Positions 1-5,179 of a stretch of 8,138 nucleotides of DNA are shown piece after piece; the stretch's first letter is position 1, and every line of letters starts with the position of its first letter. Below the pieces are notes generated by a model that was not told the DNA's origin, did not search any database, and saw only the letters and a program-made list of their open reading frames with translations. Position numbers and translations under genes: made by a program. The DNA is from Actinomycetes bacterium (lineage in GTDB: Bacteria > Actinomycetota > Actinomycetes > Actinomycetales > Cellulomonadaceae): positions 1-8,138 of the forward strand of contig JAEWEI010000368.1 in NCBI GenBank assembly GCA_023389545.1, given 5' to 3'.

Positions 1-585
1 GATGATCTTCGCGGTGAAGACGTCCTTGTCGGAGGTCTTGTCCGGGGTGCGCTCGAAGTAGACGCCCGGGGAGCGCACGAGCTGCGAGACGACGACGCGC
101 TCGGTGCCGTTGATGATGAACGTGCCACGCTCGGTCATGAGCGGGAAGTCGCCCATGAAGACCGTCTGGCTCTTGATCTCACCGGTGGTGTAGTTGACGA
201 ACTCCGCCGTGACGAACAGCGGCGCGGCGTACGTGAAGTCCTTCTCCTTGCACTCCTCGGCCGTGTACTTCGGCGGCTCGAAGCGGTGCTCGCGGAAGGA
301 CAGCGACATGGAGCCGCCGAAGTCCTCGATGGGGGAGATCTCCTCGAAGATCTCCTCGAGGCCGGCGGTCTCCGGGACGTCCTGACGTCCCTGCTCGAGA
401 GCGGCGGCGACTCGCGCCTGCCACTTCTCGTTGCCGAGCAGCCAGTCGAAGTTCTCGGTCTGGAGACCGAGCAGGTCGGGGACCTCGAGGGGCTCGTGGA
501 TCTTGGCGAAGGAGATGCGACGCGACGCGGTGCGCTTCGCGAGGGCGTCGGCGGACGGAGCAGAAGGGGTGCGCGAGGCAGCCAA
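1..585 (-). CDS. rpoB: RNA polymerase beta subunit, N-terminal 195 residues (3' end outside window)
   Basis: This is the start of the beta subunit of DNA-dependent RNA polymerase, which together with beta' forms the catalytic core. Only the first 195 codons are inside the window; the frame stays open to the left edge, whereas the full protein is usually about 1,150-1,180 residues. Recognisable beta-subunit stretches are [17 protein letters not shown] (about residues 22-38), [15 protein letters not shown] (about 74-88), a conserved FVTAEF segment, and [20 protein letters not shown] (about 155-174). I chose the TTG start at 583-585 because GAAGGA lies 6 bases upstream and because MAASRTPS matches the usual actinobacterial RpoB beginning, also read from TTG in Streptomyces. 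An in-frame ATG at 634-636 would add 17 residues but has a weaker ribosome binding site. The gene lies 384 bases downstream of rplL, beyond a hairpin cluster and its own likely promoter. The rifampicin-binding region lies outside the window. Confidence 0.98.
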   Translation of the reverse strand, partial: MAASRTPSAPSADALAKRTASRRISFAKIHEPLEVPDLLGLQTENFDWLLGNEKWQARVAAALEQGRQDVPETAGLEEIFEEISPIEDFGGSMSLSFREHRFEPPKYTAEECKEKDFTYAAPLFVTAEFVNYTTGEIKSQTVFMGDFPLMTERGTFIINGTERVVVSQLVRSPGVYFERTPDKTSDKDVFTAKII

Positions 586-746
586 GAGGGGTCCTTCCCT
601 GCGGATCGAGTGCACGCTGTGCGCGGGACGTGCCATCTGCCCACCCGTCCCCTACCCTGGACCGAACACACGCGCTGAGCGCGCGCATGGCGATAGCCGA
701 TCGGGGTCGGGGTCGGGTTTGCAGGCACAAGCCAGCGCAAAGCGCT
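586..746 (-). other. Untranslated leader of rpoB, no gene seen
   Basis: This is the stretch between the inferred rpoB promoter and its start codon. I see no coding sequence on either strand. It holds a run of three C-rich units (CCCGACCCCGACCCCG read on the minus strand, about 701-717) and a 6-1-6 perfect inverted repeat, CGCGCT-G-AGCGCG, just downstream in the transcript (about 672-684). The leader would be about 155 bases long, long for a simple untranslated region, so it may fold. No known riboswitch class is recognisable to me. Confidence 0.45.
592..597 (-). promoter_or_regulatory. Ribosome binding site of rpoB, deciding the TTG start
   Basis: On the minus strand GAAGGA sits 6 bases before the TTG at 583-585. 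This is near-optimal spacing and favours the TTG over the in-frame ATG at 634-636, which has only a GGTGGG-like sequence in front of it. Confidence 0.7.
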
Positions 747-775
747 AGCGTATACGCTCCGAATACGCGTGTCCA
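747..775 (-). promoter_or_regulatory. Likely housekeeping-sigma promoter of rpoB
   Basis: Read on the minus strand, TGGACA (775-770) is followed after exactly 17 bases by TACGCT (752-747). The -35 box matches TTGACA at 5 of 6 positions, and the -10 fits the actinobacterial TAnnnT pattern. The start of transcription would fall near 740. The location, downstream of the rplL terminator and upstream of rpoB, agrees with the separate rpoB promoter known in actinobacteria. The -10 box lies inside a perfect 12-base palindrome (AGCGTATACGCT, 747-758), a possible operator. This is pattern matching only. Confidence 0.5.
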
Positions 776-870
776 GCCCGGGACACGGAGCGTCAGACCG
801 CAGGCCCTCCTGGCCGCGCGTCCTCCAGGGCAGAAGAGCCCCGCCACACGGCAGTCGACCTGCGCAGAAC

Positions 871-907
871 ACGAGACCCGCACCCTCGTCGAGGGTGCGG
901 GTCTCGT
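871..907 (-). terminator. Long perfect hairpin ending or attenuating the rplJ-rplL transcript
   Basis: Positions 871-888 are the exact reverse complement of 890-907: 18 base pairs around a single central base, so a real RNA loop would open a few inner pairs. In the minus-strand transcript the stem begins 62 bases after the rplL stop codon and is followed by TGTTCTG-like sequence, a weak U tract. In E. coli a partial terminator between rplL and rpoB sets the ratio of L7/L12 to polymerase. This hairpin is the obvious candidate for the same role here, together with a fresh rpoB promoter downstream. Confidence 0.75.
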
Positions 908-916
908 CGCGTCAGG

Positions 917-932
917 CCCTCCTCGCGGAGGG
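917..932 (-). other. Small stem-loop in the rplL 3' region
   Basis: A perfect 6-bp inverted repeat (CCCTCC and GGAGGG) with a 4-base loop lies between the two larger hairpins downstream of rplL. It is the middle element of three consecutive stem-loops and may help protect the 3' end of the rplJL mRNA. It could also be a chance product of high GC content. Confidence 0.4.
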
Positions 933-933
933 T

Positions 934-963
934 TCCCCGCGGCGCGTCACCACGCCGCGGGGA
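934..963 (-). other. Stem-loop directly after rplL
   Basis: Positions 934-944 pair perfectly with 953-963 (11 bp) around an 8-base loop. The stem starts 6 bases past the rplL stop codon in the transcript. There is no U tract after it, so it looks more like a 3'-end stabiliser or the first part of a compound terminator than a full intrinsic terminator. Confidence 0.5.
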
Positions 964-969
964 CGCGGG

Positions 970-1356
970 TCACTTGAGGACGACGGTCGCGCCAGCGCCC
1001 TCGAGAGCGGCCTTGGCCTTCTCGGCCGCCTCCTTGTTGACACCCTCCAGGACGGCCTTGGGGGCGGCGTCCACGAGGTCCTTGGCCTCCTTCAGGCCGA
1101 GGCTCGTGAGCGCGCGCACCTCCTTGATGACCTGGATCTTCTTCTCGCCGACGCCCTCGAGGACGACGTCGAACTCGTCCTTCTCCTCCTCGGCAGCGGC
1201 CTCGCCACCACCGGCGGCGGGAGCAGCGGCAACGGCGGCCGGAGCGGCGGCGGTGACCTCGAAGGTCTCCTCGAAGGCCTTCACGAACTCGGAGAGCTCG
1301 ATGAGCGTGAGCTCCTTGAATGCGCTGATGAGCTCGTCAGTCGTGAGCTTCGCCAT
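970..1356 (-). CDS. rplL: 50S ribosomal protein L7/L12 (bL12)
   Basis: This is the multi-copy stalk protein of the large ribosomal subunit. It binds as dimers to the C-terminal helix of L10 and recruits translational GTPases. The 128 residues match the usual 120-130. Residues 1-33 form the helical dimerisation domain. Residues about 34-58 form the Ala/Pro/Gly/Glu-rich flexible hinge. Residues about 59-128 form the globular domain, including [19 protein letters not shown], the [17 protein letters not shown] segment that contacts elongation factors, and the final ATVVLK. The start is the ATG at 1354-1356, giving the family-standard MAKLTTDEL. It has AAGGA 9 bases upstream; an upstream in-frame ATG would only add MEGHAI. 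It follows rplJ with an 81-base gap containing a stem-loop and is followed by three hairpins. Confidence 0.98.
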   Translation of the reverse strand: MAKLTTDELISAFKELTLIELSEFVKAFEETFEVTAAAPAAVAAAPAAGGGEAAAEEEKDEFDVVLEGVGEKKIQVIKEVRALTSLGLKEAKDLVDAAPKAVLEGVNKEAAEKAKAALEGAGATVVLK

Positions 1357-1382
1357 GATGGCGTGTCCTTCCATGTCGTGCC

Positions 1383-1403
1383 CGCCGACCTCGGTGGTCG
1401 GCG
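1383..1403 (-). other. Intercistronic stem-loop between rplJ and rplL
   Basis: Positions 1383-1390 pair perfectly with 1396-1403 (8 bp, 5-base loop). The element sits in the 81-base gap between the rplJ stop and the rplL start. L7/L12 must be made in several-fold excess over L10, so an mRNA structure here could favour separate, stronger translation or stability of the rplL part. That role is inference; only the inverted repeat is seen. Confidence 0.45.
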
Positions 1404-1437
1404 CAAGCGGGGGGTTCGAGCTGCTGGGCCGGGTGGC

Positions 1438-1971
1438 TCAGGCTGCTTCTTCGGACGACTCCTCGCGCTTGGCGCGCAGGGCGTCGACGGTGCGCACAGC
1501 CTGGGCTGCGGGCGCCGTGAAGAGGTACGCCGCCTGGAACAGCGACGCCTTGAGCACGCCGGCCGTCTTGGCCAGCAGGACCTCGCGGGACTCGAGGTCC
1601 GCGAGGGTGTTGATCTCCGCAGCGGTCAGGGCGCGTCCTTCGAGGACACCACCCTTGATGACCAGCGCGGGGTTCGCCTTGGCGAAGTCACGCAGACCCT
1701 TGGCCGCCTCCACCGGGTCACCGGTGACGAAGGCGATGGCCGAGGGGCCCTGGAGGTCGGCGTCGAGGCTCTCGATGCCGGCCTGCTTGGCGGCGATGGC
1801 CGTCAGCGTGTTCTTCACCACGGCGTAGGTTGCGTTGCCGCTGAGCGCGCGCCGCAGCTGCTTGAGCTGGGCGACGGTGAGCCCGCGGTACTCGGTCAGC
1901 ACGGCCGCGTTCGAGTCACGGAACGCGTCCGTGAGCTCTGCGACTGCGGCTGCCTTGTCCGGCCTCGCCAT
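1438..1971 (-). CDS. rplJ: 50S ribosomal protein L10 (uL10)
   Basis: This is the ribosomal stalk base protein. It anchors L7/L12 dimers through its C-terminal helix and binds 23S rRNA beside L11. At 177 residues it is normal for the family. The N-terminal two thirds show the L10 pattern: [32 protein letters not shown] (about residues 22-43), TYAVVKNTL (about 48-56), then [18 protein letters not shown]. The C-terminal end is a charged helix rich in Ala, Lys and Glu, the expected L7/L12 binding arm. The ATG at 1969-1971 is chosen because GGAAGGA precedes it with close spacing and [10 protein letters not shown] is a typical L10 start; upstream in-frame ATGs would run through the leader. It is first in the inferred rplJ-rplL transcript. 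In bacteria the L10-L7/L12 complex commonly represses its own mRNA through the leader; a candidate leader lies upstream. Confidence 0.98.
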   Translation of the reverse strand: MARPDKAAAVAELTDAFRDSNAAVLTEYRGLTVAQLKQLRRALSGNATYAVVKNTLTAIAAKQAGIESLDADLQGPSAIAFVTGDPVEAAKGLRDFAKANPALVIKGGVLEGRALTAAEINTLADLESREVLLAKTAGVLKASLFQAAYLFTAPAAQAVRTVDALRAKREESSEEAA

Positions 1972-1981
1972 GGCAATCCTT

Positions 1982-2000
1982 CCGGTGGTGGTGCCACCGG
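1982..2000 (-). promoter_or_regulatory. Stem-loop abutting the rplJ ribosome binding site
   Basis: CCGGTGG (1982-1988) pairs perfectly with CCACCGG (1994-2000) around a 5-base loop. In the transcript the 3' arm ends in CCGG, whose last two G residues belong to the rplJ GGAAGGA ribosome binding site (1977-1983). The hairpin therefore touches the ribosome landing site and may modulate translation initiation. This is inferred from position. Confidence 0.45.
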
Positions 2001-2026
2001 TCCTCCCGTTACCCCGCACATGACAA

Positions 2027-2050
2027 GAGCCCCGCGCAGGCGCGGGGCTC
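2027..2050 (-). terminator. Terminator-like hairpin inside the rplJ leader (candidate attenuator)
   Basis: Positions 2027-2036 pair perfectly with 2041-2050 (10 GC-rich bp) around the loop CCTG (minus strand). TTGTCAT follows the stem in the transcript, a poor U tract. An upstream segment GCGCAGG (2092-2086) is complementary to CCTGCGC, that is the loop plus the first 3 bases of the 3' arm (2040-2034), so a competing structure could open the hairpin. This arrangement suits an L10-controlled attenuator as described for Bacillus-type L10 leaders. Confidence 0.5.
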
Positions 2051-2191
2051 GAAGGCACAGAACTACATGCGGCTCGAATCTCTCACCTGCGCTGGCCTCC
2101 GCTGATGCGGGACTTCGGGCGGCCCCTGCGGCTGCGCTCGGAACTGCGAGCACGGTGCGGGAGCCGACGACCGGCGGTCTTGGGCGCACTC

Positions 2192-2220
2192 ACCATACGT
2201 CACTGGAGCCACCCAGCCAA
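2192..2220 (-). promoter_or_regulatory. Likely housekeeping-sigma promoter of rplJ-rplL
   Basis: On the minus strand TTGGCT (2220-2215) is followed after exactly 17 bases by TATGGT (2197-2192). Each hexamer matches its consensus at 4 of 6 positions, including the key TTG and TAnnnT bases. Transcription would start near 2185, just after the rplA terminator hairpin and about 214 bases before rplJ. This supports a separate rplJL unit. Not experimentally supported here. Confidence 0.55.
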
Positions 2221-2237
2221 ATCGCCGCCCACACGCA

Positions 2238-2273
2238 CGTGGGGCCCGGTCCGCGAACGGACCGGGCCCCACG
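2238..2273 (-). terminator. Strong hairpin ending the rplK-rplA transcript
   Basis: Positions 2238-2253 are the exact reverse complement of 2258-2273, giving a 16-bp GC-rich stem. In the minus-strand transcript the loop is UUCG, a very stable tetraloop sequence. It begins 17 bases after the rplA stop codon. No U tract follows, as is common for actinobacterial terminators. It lies directly upstream of the inferred rplJ promoter. Confidence 0.75.
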
Positions 2274-2290
2274 ATGAGGCAGTAGACGCG

Positions 2291-3010
2291 TCAGGCGGCG
2301 TCGTCCTCCACAGTCAGGTTCCGCACCTTGTTCTGGTCGACCAGGATGCCAGGGCCGTTCGTCGTCGAGAACGTCGCCTTGGTGATGTAGCGGCCCTTCG
2401 AGGAGGCCGGCTTCAGACGCAGGACCTCGTCCAGCGCGGCCGCGTAGTTCTCCACGAGCTGCACGTCGGAGAACGACGTCTTGCCGATGATGAAGTGCAG
2501 GTTCGCGTGCTTGTCGACGCGGAACTCGATCTTCCCGCCCTTGATGTCCGTGACGGCCTTCGCGACGTCCATCGTGACCGTGCCGGTCTTCGGGTTCGGC
2601 ATGAGCCCGCGCGGGCCCAGCACCTTTCCGAGGCGGCCGACCTTGCCCATGAGGTCGGGCGTGGCGACAGCGGAGTCGAAGTCCGTGTAGCCCGCGGCGA
2701 CCTTCTCGATGAGCTCGTCGCCACCGACGATGTCGGCGCCCGCGGCCCGAGCCTGCTCGGCGCGCTCACCCGTGGCGAAGACCAGGACCCGAGCGGTCTT
2801 GCCGGTGCCGTGCGGCAGGTTCACGGTGCCACGGACCATCTGGTCCGCCTTGCGGGGGTCGACGCCGAGGCGGAAGGCCACCTCGACCGTCGCGTCGTAC
2901 TTCGTCGTCGACGTGGCCTGCGCGAGGCGCACGGCCTCGAGCGGCGAGTAGACCTTGTTCGGCTCGATCTTCTCGAGCGCGGCGTTGTACGCCTTGCTGT
3001 GCTTAGCCAT
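2291..3010 (-). CDS. rplA: 50S ribosomal protein L1 (uL1)
   Basis: L1 forms the mobile stalk at the E-site side of the large subunit and helps release deacylated tRNA. In many bacteria it also represses translation of its own operon. The 239 residues agree with the family's usual 225-240. The N-terminal part ([20 protein letters not shown]) and the [10 protein letters not shown] segment (about residues 62-71) belong to the two-lobed fold. The L1 family signature is clear at about 122-140, with [14 protein letters not shown]. The C-terminal part has [22 protein letters not shown] and the conserved TNGPG near 217-221. The ATG at 3008-3010 is preceded by AAGGAG, 10 bases away, slightly long but acceptable. 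It follows rplK after 80 bases and ends in front of a strong hairpin. Confidence 0.98.
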   Translation of the reverse strand: MAKHSKAYNAALEKIEPNKVYSPLEAVRLAQATSTTKYDATVEVAFRLGVDPRKADQMVRGTVNLPHGTGKTARVLVFATGERAEQARAAGADIVGGDELIEKVAAGYTDFDSAVATPDLMGKVGRLGKVLGPRGLMPNPKTGTVTMDVAKAVTDIKGGKIEFRVDKHANLHFIIGKTSFSDVQLVENYAAALDEVLRLKPASSKGRYITKATFSTTNGPGILVDQNKVRNLTVEDDAA

Positions 3011-3090
3011 CTGCTTGGTTCTCCTTGGTCAGCAGTCGTGGTCGTCGGGCCGCACAGGGCCCTGCCACTGCACTTCTCGGGTGGTGCTGG

Positions 3091-3522
3091 TCAGCCCTGG
3101 ACGGTGATGCCCATGGACCGGGCGGTGCCGGCGATGATCTTCTCGGCCGAGGCGAGGTCATTCGCGTTGAGGTCGACCAGCTTGGTGCTGGCGATCTCGC
3201 GCACCTGGTCGGCGGACAGCGAGGCCACCTTCACCGTGTGCGGGGTCGGCGAGCCCTTGGCGACGCCAGCGGCCTTCTTGATGAGCTCGGCGGCCGGCGG
3301 GGTCTTCGTGATGAACGTGAAGGAGCGGTCTTCGTAGACCGTGATCTCCACGGGCACGACGTCCCCACGCTGCGACTCGGTCGCGGCGTTGTACGCCTTG
3401 CAGAACTCCATGATGTTGACGCCGTGCTGACCCAGCGCGGGTCCGATCGGCGGCGCCGGCGTGGCAGCCCCAGCCTTGATCTGGAGCTTGATCAGGCCGG
3501 TGACCTTCTTCTTGGGAGGCAT
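3091..3522 (-). CDS. rplK: 50S ribosomal protein L11 (uL11)
   Basis: L11 sits at the base of the L7/L12 stalk in the GTPase-associated centre, where it binds 23S rRNA with L10 and takes part in factor binding and the stringent response. It has 143 residues, the usual length. The N-terminal domain carries the proline-rich [17 protein letters not shown] segment (about residues 22-38), the hinge side of the thiostrepton/micrococcin binding site. The C-terminal rRNA-binding domain ends with the L11 signature around 115-139, including [27 protein letters not shown] residues. The ATG at 3520-3522 follows AAGAAGGA with 6-base spacing. The gene lies 78 bases downstream of nusG, separated by a 9-bp stem-loop, and 80 bases upstream of rplA. 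Confidence 0.98.
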   Translation of the reverse strand: MPPKKKVTGLIKLQIKAGAATPAPPIGPALGQHGVNIMEFCKAYNAATESQRGDVVPVEITVYEDRSFTFITKTPPAAELIKKAAGVAKGSPTPHTVKVASLSADQVREIASTKLVDLNANDLASAEKIIAGTARSMGITVQG

Positions 3523-3561
3523 GTCGGGTCCTTCTTCGTGAACTTCAGGTGACTTGCGCGG

Positions 3562-3587
3562 CCGACGGCGCCGCGCGACGCCGTCGG
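3562..3587 (-). other. Stem-loop between nusG and rplK
   Basis: CCGACGGCG (3562-3570) pairs perfectly with 3579-3587 (9 bp) around an 8-base loop. It lies 13 bases after the nusG stop codon in the transcript. It could be a weak terminator or processing site separating secE-nusG from rplK-rplA, or part of an L1-binding leader, since in E. coli L1 binds just upstream of rplK. I cannot match it to the 23S L1 site by eye. Confidence 0.45.
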
Positions 3588-3600
3588 TGGGGTGTCAGCC

Positions 3601-4401
3601 TCAGATCTTGGCGACCTGGCTGAACGACAGCTCGACCGGGGTCTCCCGGCCGAAGATCGAGACGAGCACCTTGAGCTTCTGGCTCTCGGGGTTGATCTCG
3701 GAGATGGTGGCGGGCAGCGTGTCGAACGGGCCGTCCGTGACGGTGACCGACTCGCCGACCGTGAAGTCGACCTTGATCTCGGCGGCCGCACGGCCGGCGG
3801 CGCCGCCAGCCGACGGCTTCGCGGGCTCCAGCGTGGGCGCGAGCATCGAGAAGACCTCGTCGAGCGTCAGCGGCACGGGCTGGTGGGTGTGGCCCACGAA
3901 ACCCGTCACACCGGGCGTGTGGCGCACGGCGCCCCACGACTCGTCGGTCAGGTCCATGCGCACCAGGACGTACCCGGGGATCCGCACGCGGCGCACGACC
4001 TTGCGCTGCGCGTTCTTGATCTCCGTGACCTCCTCCATGGGCACCTCGACCTGGTGGATGTACTCCTCCATGTTGAGGCTCTGGGTCCGGTTCTCCAGGT
4101 TCGCCTTCACCCGGTTCTCGTAGCCCGCGTACGAGTGGATGACGTACCAGTCACCCGGCTGCGTGCGGAGCTGGGCCTTGAAGGCCGCGACCGGGTCCTC
4201 CTCGACGTCGGGCTCGACCTCGGCCTGCGCCGACTCGTCCTCGTCCGCCTCGTCCGTCACGCTCTGGTCAGCGGCCTCGACGGTCTCGACGGGGTCAGCA
4301 GAACCTGCGGCGGGCGCCTCGACCGCCTCGACCGACGCCAAGGCGTCCTCGAGCTCCGTCTCGGCAGTGCCCTGCTCGGGTTCCTGCGACTCGTACGACA
4401 C
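3601..4401 (-). CDS. nusG: Transcription termination/antitermination factor NusG with acidic N-terminal extension
   Basis: NusG binds the beta' clamp helices of RNA polymerase through its NGN domain. Through its KOW domain it can contact Rho or ribosomal protein S10, linking transcription with termination and translation. The 266-residue protein has three parts. Residues 1 to about 75 are an Asp/Glu/Ala-rich, probably disordered extension. Residues about 84-188 are the NGN domain ([20 protein letters not shown], then [13 protein letters not shown] and TPGVTGFVG). After an Ala/Gly/Pro linker, residues about 211-266 are the KOW domain ([12 protein letters not shown], then [16 protein letters not shown]). 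E. coli NusG has 181 residues; the added N-terminus is common in actinobacteria. The start is a GTG at 4399-4401 with only a modest AGG about 7 bases upstream, so the first residues are the least certain part. It lies 71 bases downstream of secE. Confidence 0.97.
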   Translation of the reverse strand: MSYESQEPEQGTAETELEDALASVEAVEAPAAGSADPVETVEAADQSVTDEADEDESAQAEVEPDVEEDPVAAFKAQLRTQPGDWYVIHSYAGYENRVKANLENRTQSLNMEEYIHQVEVPMEEVTEIKNAQRKVVRRVRIPGYVLVRMDLTDESWGAVRHTPGVTGFVGHTHQPVPLTLDEVFSMLAPTLEPAKPSAGGAAGRAAAEIKVDFTVGESVTVTDGPFDTLPATISEINPESQKLKVLVSIFGRETPVELSFSQVAKI

Positions 4402-4472
4402 GTGCGAACCTGCTTTCTCAACGACTGTCCTGCAGAACGGGTGGACGGGGGCCGCCCGACCTGGGTGGTGCG

Positions 4473-4763
4473 TCAGCCTCCGAAGACCCAGAAGCTGAGC
4501 TTCCCGACGCCGAGGTCCACCAGCGTGACGAATGCCATCACGATCACGACGAACACCAGCACCACGCCGGTGTAGGTCATCAGCTCCGAACGCGTGGGCC
4601 TGACGACCTTCTTGAGCTCGCCGACCACCTGGCGGATGAAGAGCGCGATGCGCGCGAAGAAGCCGCGGCGGTTGTCGCCGTCGCCGCGCACCGGCTTCGG
4701 CCGGTCCGTCCGCGGTGCGGAACCGCCGGCGTCGGACGCCGCGGCAGGTGCGGATTCGCTCAC
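4473..4763 (-). CDS. secE: Preprotein translocase subunit SecE, single-membrane-span type
   Basis: SecE is the essential clamp subunit of the SecYEG protein-conducting channel in the cytoplasmic membrane. The 96-residue protein begins with a low-complexity, charged cytosolic segment (1 to about 33). Next comes the conserved amphipathic surface helix (about 34-60) with the diagnostic [18 protein letters not shown], and one hydrophobic membrane span (about 62-84). This is the minimal one-span form usual outside the enterobacteria, where SecE has three spans. The start is a GTG at 4761-4763 with GGGGA 5 bases upstream. The gene lies 98 bases downstream of tRNA-Trp and 71 bases upstream of nusG, a pairing conserved in nearly all bacteria. 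I found no convincing promoter between the tRNA and secE, so read-through from the tRNA promoter is likely. Confidence 0.97.
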   Translation of the reverse strand: MSESAPAAASDAGGSAPRTDRPKPVRGDGDNRRGFFARIALFIRQVVGELKKVVRPTRSELMTYTGVVLVFVVIVMAFVTLVDLGVGKLSFWVFGG

Positions 4764-4861
4764 AGCTGTCCCCTACGTGTTCGTCGTGTGGTGCGCTGCG
4801 TCCCAGACCTAGCCGGGTCGCGGCGCCGGCCCGACTGTGAGCCGGACCGTGACCGCGTGCG

Positions 4862-4934
4862 CAGGGCAGGCGAGACTCGAACTCGCAACCGCCGGTTTTG
4901 GAGACCGGTGCGCTACCAATTGCGCCACTGCCCT
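4862..4934 (-). tRNA. tRNA-Trp (anticodon CCA)
   Basis: The minus strand folds into a complete 73-base cloverleaf. The acceptor stem is AGGGCAG with CTGCCCT, the D arm is GCGC/GCGC with an AATTGGTA loop, and the anticodon stem CCGGT/ACCGG encloses CTCCAAA, so the anticodon is CCA. The variable loop has five bases, and the T arm is GCGAG/CTCGC with TTCGAGT. The discriminator base is G, as usual for bacterial tRNA-Trp. The 3' CCA is not encoded and must be added after transcription. Placement just upstream of secE-nusG is a conserved actinobacterial arrangement. Every stem pairs fully and I see nothing degenerate. Confidence 0.98.
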
Positions 4935-5039
4935 ACGGCGACCTTCGACCCGCCACGGTGAGCCACACCCGTCCCGGCCCGTGAGGGCGACGGTCTGCGG
5001 GCACAGCTCATCATGGCGGACGTCAACCGCCGGGGCTCC

Positions 5040-5068
5040 ACTGTACGCGAGAGACGCCCGTGGGTCGA
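5040..5068 (-). promoter_or_regulatory. Possible promoter of the tRNA-Trp/secE operon
   Basis: On the minus strand TCGACC (5068-5063) is followed after 17 bases by TACAGT (5045-5040). Each hexamer matches its consensus at 4 of 6 positions, and the -10 fits TAnnnT. The transcript would start near 5033, about 100 bases before the tRNA 5' end, leaving a 5' leader for RNase P to remove. The distance is rather long for a tRNA promoter, so confidence is limited. Confidence 0.35.
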
Positions 5069-5166
5069 ACCGGCGCCCACACGCCCCCTTCGGAGCCGTC
5101 CGGGACGCCTTCGCCGAGGTCCCTGGAGCGGGCCCACAGGCCCTCCACTGCACGCCCCGCGTCTGC

Positions 5167-5171
5167 GAGGA
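5167..5171 (+). promoter_or_regulatory. Ribosome binding site supporting a GTG start of the aminotransferase
   Basis: GAGGA at 5167-5171 lies 8 bases before the GTG at 5180-5182. It overlaps the in-frame ATG at 5171-5173, which therefore has no usable ribosome binding site of its own. This is why I place the start at the GTG. Confidence 0.6.
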
Positions 5172-5179
5172 TGGCCCTC

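Larger units (their letters stand above)
1972..2185 (-). ncRNA. Candidate L10-type mRNA leader of rplJ-rplL
   Basis: About 214 bases lie between the inferred transcription start and the rplJ ATG, with no credible gene. The segment holds a hairpin GCTCG/CGAGC (2136-2151), a small CCGC/GCGG stem, a directly repeated octamer (TTCGAGCC on the minus strand at 2071-2078 and 2046-2053), the terminator-like hairpin at 2027-2050, and a stem-loop touching the ribosome binding site. L10, alone or with L7/L12, is known to bind such leaders by mimicry of its 23S rRNA site. I assign this leader by position and structure, not by a recognised consensus. Confidence 0.5.
4935..5179. other. Divergent intergenic region between tRNA-Trp and the aminotransferase gene
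   Basis: These 245 bases carry no credible gene. They must drive the tRNA-Trp/secE operon leftward and the aminotransferase rightward. A promoter-like site for the leftward unit is listed separately. On the plus strand I find no pair of hexamers with good spacing in front of the aminotransferase. A good lone -35-like TTGACG on the minus strand (5026-5021) has no TAnnnT box at usable distance. Confidence 0.5.

Noticed and set aside
135..883. Two overlapping minus-strand frames of about 240 codons spanning the rpoB start and its upstream region
   Set aside because: They run out of frame through rpoB and continue into the non-coding leader; both are Arg/Ser/Pro-rich shadows.
769..2277. 502-codon open frame on the plus strand over rplL, rplJ and the leader
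   Set aside because: It is the antisense shadow of two certain ribosomal protein genes in high-GC DNA; its product is low-complexity Gly/Leu/Arg-rich with no recognisable domain.
2105..3337. 410-codon open frame on the plus strand over rplA and part of rplK
   Set aside because: Antisense shadow of L1 and L11, rich in Arg, Val and Asp, with no domain and no ribosome binding site logic.
3592..4575. 327-codon open frame on the plus strand over nusG
   Set aside because: Antisense of nusG; the Leu/Asp/Val/Arg composition is typical of a reverse-strand frame in GC-rich genes.
4862..4934. tRNA-Trp as an integration site for a mobile element
   Set aside because: I see no duplicated tRNA 3' end, integrase gene or composition shift next to it; both flanks are conserved core genes.
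5021..5026. TTGACG on the minus strand as a -35 box for tRNA-Trp
   Set aside because: No TAnnnT-like hexamer follows at 16-18 bases, so I preferred the upstream TCGACC-N17-TACAGT pair.
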